Positions 10,995 to 16,072 of a stretch of DNA of 16,072 nt are shown here, piece by piece. A model generated the notes under the pieces. The model was not told the DNA's origin. It made no database searches and saw only the letters and a list, made by a program, of their open reading frames with translations. The stretch spans positions 1 to 16,072 of the forward strand of contig JALTFB010000066.1 of NCBI GenBank assembly GCA_027007615.1. The letters run 5' to 3'. How positions within the stretch are numbered: the first letter of the stretch is position 1; each line of letters begins with the position of its first letter. A program made the translations under genes and the position numbers. The DNA is from Candidatus Shapirobacteria bacterium (GTDB taxonomy: Bacteria; Patescibacteriota; Microgenomatia; UBA12405; UBA6130).

Positions 10995-12719
10995 ATGGCT
11001 GTTAAAAGTGCGGCGGCGGTACAATCTTTGCTTGACATCTTAAAAGAAGAAAAACTTCTTTCGCCGGAACGCCTTAAGCAGTTGCAATTGGATTCAATCC
11101 AAACGGGCAAGGATATTGAAGATATTATTCGTGAGAAAAAGCTGATTCCGGAAGAACAATTCTTGCAAGCCAAGGCGAAATTTTTGAAAGTGCCCTACGT
11201 AAATTTGGAACGGACAGCCTTTGATCCCCAAAGCATATCCTTTATTCCTCGCAGCGTAGCAGAGTATTATTTAGTGGTTCCTTTCCACTATAATTCTAAG
11301 GCGAAAGAGTTAAAAGTAGCCATGGCTAATCCCCTTGATTTAGAGACGATAGAGTTTTTGCAGAAGAAAACGGGGTTGGGCATCAAACCTTATTTGGCGG
11401 CGGCAGAACGGATTAAAGAAGCAATTGACAGGCTTTACAGCCAGAAAATCACGGCTGAAGTAAGCAAAGCGCTGGGCGAAACAGAAAAAGTTTATGATAA
11501 GAATGTTTTGGATATCGATCATTTGGAGCACGTTATCCACGAGGCGCCGATCGCTAAAGTGGTTTCCACTATTTTACAATTTGCGGTTAAAGCGCGTGCC
11601 TCCGATATCCATATTGAGCCTCAAGAGGGCGACACTCGGGTGCGCTATCGGGTTGACGGTATTTTGGAGGAGAAACTTATTCTGCCGCGGCGGATTCATG
11701 ATGCGGTTGTTTCGCGGATTAAGATTTTGTCGGATTTGAAAATTGATGAAAAAAGAGTTCCCCAGGACGGCCGTTTTACTTTTAGGGCTGATGGCGAAGA
11801 AATAGATGTCCGTGTTTCCACCGCCCCGACGGTTTATGGCGAGAAAGTGGTGATGCGGTTGCTTAAGAAGACGCAGAAGATTCCCACCTTGCCGGAATTG
11901 GGTTTGCGGGGCAGATCTTTGGTTGATTTGCGGGAAGCAGTTAGCCGGCCGCACGGCATGATTGTGATTTGCGGGCCAACGGGCTCAGGAAAAACCACTA
12001 CCCTTTATTCAATTTTATCTAAAATAAGCACTAATAAGGTTAACGTGATGACGATTGAGGACCCGGTTGAGTATAGGATAAAAGGGGTCAACCAGGTCCA
12101 GGTTAACCCTCAAGCGGGATTGACGTTTTCTTCGGCTTTACGATCTTTCTTGCGCCAAGATCCCGATATAATTATGGTGGGTGAGATTCGCGATAAGGAA
12201 ACGGCTCAGTTGGCGGTTGAAGCGGCTTTAACGGGCCATTTGGTTTTTTCCACGCTTCACACCAATGACGCCGCCGGTGCCGCTCCCCGTTTGGTTGATA
12301 TGGGCGTGGAGCCGTTTTTATTGGTTTCATCTTTGAATGCGATCGTGGCCCAGCGTGTTCTGCGCCGTATCCATAATGACTGTAAAGAAACGTATAAACC
12401 GCCGGCGAGCATAATCGCCAATATGAAAAAGGTTTTAGGGCCCTTGTGGCCGGCTAAGGATGGAGAATCCCCGCCTCTTTACCGGGGGCGGGGTTGCAAC
12501 GGCTGTGATCATACCGGCTATTACGGCAGGATTGGCGTTTTCGAGACATTGCCGGTTACCAACGCAATAATCCAGTTGATTTTAAAGCGGGCTCCGGCGG
12601 AAGTAATAAAAAAACAAGCAGTTTCCGAGGGAATGATAACCATGATGCAGGACGGTTATCTTAAGGTTTTGGAAGGGATTACCACTATTGAAGAAGTTTT
12701 GCGGGTGGCGAAATATTAA
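10995..12719 (+). CDS. pilB: Type IV pilus extension ATPase PilB (GspE/PilB family)
   Basis: The 574-residue hexameric ATPase drives pilus assembly at the cytoplasmic face. The N-terminal MshEN-like domain spans roughly residues 10-150. The core holds ASDIHIEP (202-209), Walker A GPTGSGKTT (327-335), the Asp box EDPVEY (355-360), Walker B DIIMVGEIRD (391-400, catalytic Glu397) and the His box TGHLVFSTLHTN (413-424). The zinc-binding element that marks PilB/GspE against PilT is present but altered: the first pair reads HNDC (His460, Cys463) instead of CxxC, and the second is CNGC (501-504). I prefer the ATG at 10995, which fits the promoter and family N-termini. The ATG at 10953 would add 14 unlikely residues, including three Arg read from AGGAGGAGA. 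pilT, pilC, the pilin and pilD follow on the same strand. Confidence 0.95.
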   Translation: MAVKSAAAVQSLLDILKEEKLLSPERLKQLQLDSIQTGKDIEDIIREKKLIPEEQFLQAKAKFLKVPYVNLERTAFDPQSISFIPRSVAEYYLVVPFHYNSKAKELKVAMANPLDLETIEFLQKKTGLGIKPYLAAAERIKEAIDRLYSQKITAEVSKALGETEKVYDKNVLDIDHLEHVIHEAPIAKVVSTILQFAVKARASDIHIEPQEGDTRVRYRVDGILEEKLILPRRIHDAVVSRIKILSDLKIDEKRVPQDGRFTFRADGEEIDVRVSTAPTVYGEKVVMRLLKKTQKIPTLPELGLRGRSLVDLREAVSRPHGMIVICGPTGSGKTTTLYSILSKISTNKVNVMTIEDPVEYRIKGVNQVQVNPQAGLTFSSALRSFLRQDPDIIMVGEIRDKETAQLAVEAALTGHLVFSTLHTNDAAGAAPRLVDMGVEPFLLVSSLNAIVAQRVLRRIHNDCKETYKPPASIIANMKKVLGPLWPAKDGESPPLYRGRGCNGCDHTGYYGRIGVFETLPVTNAIIQLILKRAPAEVIKKQAVSEGMITMMQDGYLKVLEGITTIEEVLRVAKY

Positions 12720-12740
12720 TTGCGGCATGAACAGATAAAA

Positions 12741-13862
12741 ATGAAGAAACTGTTTTCAGTTTTAACGTTGGCGGTCCAGAGCAAGGCATCGGACATTCAT
12801 CTTTTAGTGGGCAATTTGCCTCTGCTGCGGGTTAACGGCAAACTTTTTCCCCTAACGAACTCCTCCCCGCTAACAAAAGAAGAATCGCTCCTGGTGGCAA
12901 AATTAATTTTGGGAGAAGAACGTTACGCAAAATTCCTTAAGCGGCGGGAGTTGGATTGCTCCTATGTTTTCCAGGATCAAGCCCGGTTTCGGGTGAATTT
13001 GTATTTCCAGCGAGACACGGTGGCGGTAGCAATGCGTCTTATTCCTCCCCAAGTCCCGCGCTTTGACACTTTAAATTTGCCGGCGATTGTCAAAAAATTA
13101 ACTCGGGAGCGCCAAGGATTTGTTTTGGTTACCGGTCCGACAGGTCATGGGAAATCAACTACATTGGCGGCGATGCTTGAGGAAATCAATCAAACCCGCG
13201 CCGAGCACATAGTATCGGTTGAAGACCCAATAGAATATTTTTTCAAAAATAAGCAATCGATATTTTCCCAACGGGAGATTGGCTCGGATACGCTCACTTG
13301 GCGCAAGGCGTTGCGGTCTGTCTTGCGCGAGGACCCCAATGTTGTCTTAATTGGCGAGATGCGCGACTTGGAAACAATTCAGGCGGCCTTGACGGTGGCG
13401 GAGACGGGCCATTTGGTTTTTTCCACGCTGCATACCAACTCGGCCGCGGAAACGATTGACAGAATTGTGGATGTTTTTCCCAGCGGCGCTAAAGCTCAGG
13501 TGCGCATGCAGCTGTCCGACAGTTTACTGGCGGTAATTTCTCAGCGATTGGTTCCCACTATCAAACCGGGACGGGTTCCGGCAATAGAACTGCTCTTGAA
13601 CAGCCATGCCATTAAAACAGCCATCCGTGAAGATAAGACCCACTTGATCGATAATATTATCCAAACATCAGGCGAAGCGGGAATGCGGCTCTTGGAAGTT
13701 TCATTGGCGGAATGGGTGAATAAAGGGATTGTGGATTTGAAAGTCGCCCAGGAATATACGCTGCGGCCTAAAGAGTTGATGCGCAATTTACAGCATTTGA
13801 ACCGCCAGCCGGGAGGATCGGCCGGCGATGCTTCCGGGCAGCCTAATAATCAGGCCGAATAA
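12741..13862 (+). CDS. pilT: Type IV pilus retraction ATPase PilT
   Basis: The 373-residue hexameric ATPase would depolymerise the pilus, powering twitching or DNA uptake. ASDIHLLVG (17-25) starts the PAS-like N-terminal domain. Walker A is GPTGHGKST (132-140), with His in place of the common Ser. The Asp box is EDPIEY (161-166), Walker B is VVLIGEMRD (201-209), and the His box is TGHLVFSTLHTN (222-233). The PilT-specific AIRE stretch (294-297, followed by DKTHLIDNIIQ) is present, and there is no zinc motif, which separates it from PilB. The C-terminal 20 residues are a Gly/Asn/Gln-rich tail. I use the ATG at 12741. An in-frame TTG at 12720, directly after the pilB stop, would add seven residues. 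No Shine-Dalgarno sequence is clear. Confidence 0.94.
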   Translation: MKKLFSVLTLAVQSKASDIHLLVGNLPLLRVNGKLFPLTNSSPLTKEESLLVAKLILGEERYAKFLKRRELDCSYVFQDQARFRVNLYFQRDTVAVAMRLIPPQVPRFDTLNLPAIVKKLTRERQGFVLVTGPTGHGKSTTLAAMLEEINQTRAEHIVSVEDPIEYFFKNKQSIFSQREIGSDTLTWRKALRSVLREDPNVVLIGEMRDLETIQAALTVAETGHLVFSTLHTNSAAETIDRIVDVFPSGAKAQVRMQLSDSLLAVISQRLVPTIKPGRVPAIELLLNSHAIKTAIREDKTHLIDNIIQTSGEAGMRLLEVSLAEWVNKGIVDLKVAQEYTLRPKELMRNLQHLNRQPGGSAGDASGQPNNQAE

Positions 13863-13909
13863 TGATTTTGCGAAAAAATGGCAATTAATGTTTTTTAGCC
13901 AGATGAGAA

Positions 13910-15112
13910 ATGAATAAATACATCTTCCGCGCCCGCGATTGGCAAGGCAAGCTAAATAAAGGCTTAGTGGAAGCGCGGAATTTAAAAGAAGCCGTGGGCC
14001 TAATTAAAAAGCGCCGCCTGGTTTTGGTTGACCTTAAGCCTTATAGGCCATCTCTATGGGAGAGGTTGCGTTTGGGCATGAGCAGAGTTTCCGGCGGACA
14101 GATAGCTTCTTTTACCCGCCGCTTAGCGACAATGATTGACACCGGTTTGCCCTTGACGGAATCGTTGTCTTTATTGGAAAAGCAGGAGAAAGGCAAGCTG
14201 CAAACGATAATCGCTGATTTGCTGCAATCTATCGAGGGGGGCGAATCGCTGACGGCGGCCTTGAAAAAACACCGCGATGTTTTTGGCGATATTTATATAG
14301 CTTCGATTAGCGCCGGGGAAGAGGCCGGCGTTTTAGAAAAAGTACTGGCCCAATTAGCGGATACTTTAGAGAAAAGGCAGGAGTTTGTGGGCAAGGTAAA
14401 AGGAGCAATGATTTATCCGGTTATTATTTTAACGGGCATGGGGGGGGTAATTTTCATTGTGGTCACCTTTGTTATTCCTAAAATGGCCAGCTTATACAGT
14501 GAGTTCAATACCAAACTGCCTTGGGAAACGCGGGTTTTGATGGCGATCGCCAATTTGAGCGGAGTCATTATTTGGCTATTGCCGTTATCTTTGGCGATTG
14601 GCGTAATGTTTTGGAAAATCCTTATGCGCCGGCAGGAAATGCGCTATCGCTTTGACGAGGTCAAATTGCGCTTTCCGATTATCGGACCTCTAGTAAAGAC
14701 AACATTAATTACCAATATTGTCAGAACTTTAGGCATGATGGTCAGCGCCGGCGTACCCTTGATAGACAGCGTGGAAACGGTGGGGCGATCAGCCGGCAAT
14801 TTAGTTTACAAGCGGGCGCTGACGAGGATTGCCCAAAGAATTGAAAAAGGTTTTCCTCTTTCTGAATCAATGCGCGAACAGATGATTTTTCCGGACCTTT
14901 TAGTGGAAATGATAGCTACCGGTGAGCAGACGGGCAAATTGGATACGATTTTATTCCGGCTGGCCCATTTTTTTGAAGTGGAGGCGGATCAGCAGGTGAA
15001 AACCTTGACAAGTGCCATCGAGCCTCTTATCATGATAGTGTTAGGGGTTGGAGTTGGCTTTTTAGTTTTTGCGGTCATTATGCCAATTTATAATTTAACT
15101 AGCCAATTTTAG
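13910..15112 (+). CDS. pilC: Type IV pilus inner-membrane platform protein PilC (GspF family)
   Basis: The 400-residue protein has the duplicated GspF architecture. A short N-terminal region (YIFRARDWQGKLNKGLVEA) is followed by a first cytoplasmic helical domain, FTRRLATMIDTGLPLTESL (68-86), with SAGEEAGVLEKVL. Membrane segments follow near 168-190 and 213-233. The second copy is VRTLGMMVSAGVPLIDSVETV, with MIATGEQTGKLDTIL, and a final membrane segment lies near 372-393. PilC sits in the inner membrane and couples the PilB and PilT motors to pilin insertion or removal. The ATG is preceded only by a weak GAGAA. The 47-base gap from pilT shows no promoter that I would trust. The stop lies within the ribosome-binding region of the pilin gene. 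Confidence 0.95.
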   Translation: MNKYIFRARDWQGKLNKGLVEARNLKEAVGLIKKRRLVLVDLKPYRPSLWERLRLGMSRVSGGQIASFTRRLATMIDTGLPLTESLSLLEKQEKGKLQTIIADLLQSIEGGESLTAALKKHRDVFGDIYIASISAGEEAGVLEKVLAQLADTLEKRQEFVGKVKGAMIYPVIILTGMGGVIFIVVTFVIPKMASLYSEFNTKLPWETRVLMAIANLSGVIIWLLPLSLAIGVMFWKILMRRQEMRYRFDEVKLRFPIIGPLVKTTLITNIVRTLGMMVSAGVPLIDSVETVGRSAGNLVYKRALTRIAQRIEKGFPLSESMREQMIFPDLLVEMIATGEQTGKLDTILFRLAHFFEVEADQQVKTLTSAIEPLIMIVLGVGVGFLVFAVIMPIYNLTSQF

Positions 15113-15123
15113 GAAGGGGGTGA
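15111..15123 (+). promoter_or_regulatory. Strong ribosome binding site of the pilin gene
   Basis: A purine run, AGGAAGGGGGTGA, overlaps the pilC stop and ends three bases before the pilin ATG. It fits strong Shine-Dalgarno pairing, as expected for an abundant structural protein, and sets the start at 15127. Confidence 0.7.
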
Positions 15124-15126
15124 CCA

Positions 15127-15783
15127 ATGAAACAATTAAGAGAAGGTTTTACTTTAGTAGAATTGCTAATCGTTATTTCTTTGATTGCCATTTTGTCGGT
15201 GGCGGTTTTGTCAACACTTAATCCAATTGAACAAACCAATAAAGCGCGTGACGCTAAATTCCAAAATGATGCCGCCGAGGCCTTGAGCGCTATGGAGCGT
15301 TATTACGCTTCGCAGCAGTATTACCCTTGGGATGATGATGTTTGGGGAACAGGAGCGGGAGCTGATGAGTCGGTGGTTCTGGGATTGACGAGTAGAATGC
15401 CGGGTTTTGGGGTTTGCGCCGGTTCAACTTATAATGTGGAGACAACGTCTTGTGCGGGAACAAATTCCAAATATGGAGAATTAATAAAAATGGATGAACT
15501 TAAATCCTCGTTTGCCCAAAAAGATCCCTTTTCTGATACAATTGCCACGGATTTAAATAGGCTTTACCTCTTTAAAGAGGCAGGTGCCGGCGGTTCGGTT
15601 TATGTTTGTTTCATTCCCAAGGCAAAAGCTAATAGGAAATTGAGTTCTAAGCTGAAAGATCTGGGAATCACTACTACCGATGGTGTGCCTACCAAAGTGG
15701 ACAGTGTGACCACTCAGGCACAAATTGATGCGGAAACATGGGTAAATCGCACCAATTCATTTTTTAAGTGTGTGCCGCAATAA
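15127..15783 (+). CDS. Type IV prepilin (major pilin-like)
   Basis: The 218-residue prepilin has a six-residue basic leader and the class III cleavage site REG|FTLVELLIVISLIAIL. Cleavage falls after Gly7, Phe8 becomes the methylated N-terminus, and Glu12 is the conserved Glu5 of the mature protein. The hydrophobic helix runs to about residue 30, followed by LNPIEQTNKARDAKFQNDAAEALSAMERYY, a form common in Patescibacteria pilins. The globular head (about 60-218) has four cysteines (97, 109, 161, 215), enough for two disulfides, and many small polar residues. It would be matured by the peptidase encoded three bases downstream, polymerised by PilB/PilC, and exposed at the surface. Being next to the assembly genes suggests it is the main subunit, but minor pilins may lie elsewhere. 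Confidence 0.94.
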   Translation: MKQLREGFTLVELLIVISLIAILSVAVLSTLNPIEQTNKARDAKFQNDAAEALSAMERYYASQQYYPWDDDVWGTGAGADESVVLGLTSRMPGFGVCAGSTYNVETTSCAGTNSKYGELIKMDELKSSFAQKDPFSDTIATDLNRLYLFKEAGAGGSVYVCFIPKAKANRKLSSKLKDLGITTTDGVPTKVDSVTTQAQIDAETWVNRTNSFFKCVPQ

Positions 15784-15786
15784 GCG

Positions 15787-16072
15787 ATGGCAACATGGTG
15801 GTGGCTCCCCTTATTTTGGCTGGGTGCCAGTGGGGGGAGCTTTCTGGGGGTGATTTTAAGCCGTTATCGCCAGCAAGGTCAGGTGGATATAAGCGGGCGT
15901 TCGTGCTGTGATGTTTGCCGGCGAAAACTAGAGTGGTGGGAAAATATTCCCTTAGTTTCTTATGTGGTTCTTGGTGGGCATTGCCGATCTTGTGGGGCAA
16001 AAATAAGCATTGAATATCCGCTTTTAGAATTGACAATGGGAATACTATTTGTGGCAATAGGTTATATTTCGC
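15787..16072 (+). CDS. pilD: Prepilin peptidase PilD, N-terminal part (cut by window edge)
   Basis: The first 95 codons are visible. A hydrophobic segment, LPLFWLGASGGSFLGVILSRY (7-27), is followed by the cytoplasmic zinc domain of type 4 prepilin peptidases. There CDVC (41-44) and CRSC (66-69) supply the four cysteines, separated by ENIPLVSYVVLGG, and IEYPLLEL (75-82) follows. The next membrane segment begins at about residue 84. The aspartate protease residues lie beyond the window. Presence of all four zinc cysteines suggests the methyltransferase part is also intact. The gene starts three bases after the pilin stop and is probably co-transcribed. No Shine-Dalgarno sequence is seen, so coupling to pilin translation is likely. 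The enzyme would cleave the pilin at Gly7 and methylate Phe8. Confidence 0.92.
   Translation, partial: MATWWWLPLFWLGASGGSFLGVILSRYRQQGQVDISGRSCCDVCRRKLEWWENIPLVSYVVLGGHCRSCGAKISIEYPLLELTMGILFVAIGYIS

Overview
The window looks like a piece of chromosome from a Candidate Phyla Radiation (Patescibacteria, probably Parcubacteria-like) bacterium. This is an inference. It rests on short, densely packed genes, a type IV pilus locus in the order pilB-pilT-pilC-pilin-pilD, an archaeal-type ATP-dependent DNA ligase, several small membrane or hypothetical proteins of a kind I associate with these genomes, and an intergenic patch of palindromic repeats. TGA acts as a real stop (for example at 2021-2023, 2512-2514 and 2706-2708), so the code is the standard bacterial one and not the TGA=Gly code of Gracilibacteria and Absconditabacteria.

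Layout. (1) 1-688, minus: the N-terminal 229 codons of gyrB, running off the left edge. (2) 729-856: interleaved divergent promoters, then a tRNA-Ala(CGC) on the plus strand. (3) 857-1454: about 600 bases without a gene, filled with short tandem motifs and three copies of a hairpin repeat. (4) 1490-4221, plus: five genes whose ends all overlap, encoding a membrane protein, a HEPN-like protein with an R-N-x3-H motif, a [4Fe-4S] ferredoxin, a membrane-anchored cysteine-rich thioredoxin-fold protein and a SpoU-type RNA methyltransferase. (5) 4157-10862, minus: seven genes. Read from right to left they are a degenerate DNA polymerase III delta'-like protein, a Fic AMPylase abutting an ATP-dependent DNA ligase, YebC, a multi-pass membrane protein, an MFS transporter and a small basic protein. 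(6) 10995-16072, plus: the type IV pilus locus, cut by the right edge inside the prepilin peptidase gene.

How the genes work together. Block 6 is a coherent machine. PilB extends and PilT retracts the pilus, PilC is the inner-membrane platform, the pilin is the subunit, and PilD cleaves it. Block 4 combines a redox pair with RNA-acting proteins and has no function I can name as a unit. Block 5 mixes replication and repair functions (delta', ligase) with a regulatory AMPylase and membrane genes.

The most notable global signal is in the starts. Six genes that begin transcription units (1490, 5672, 7200, 10203, 10862, 10995) have a -10-like hexamer ending 6 to 8 bases before the ATG, which would give leaderless or nearly leaderless mRNAs. 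Some operon-internal genes, by contrast, carry clear Shine-Dalgarno sequences (2695-2700 before 2705; 15111-15123 before 15127) or are coupled by overlap. I found no CRISPR array, insertion sequence or rRNA.
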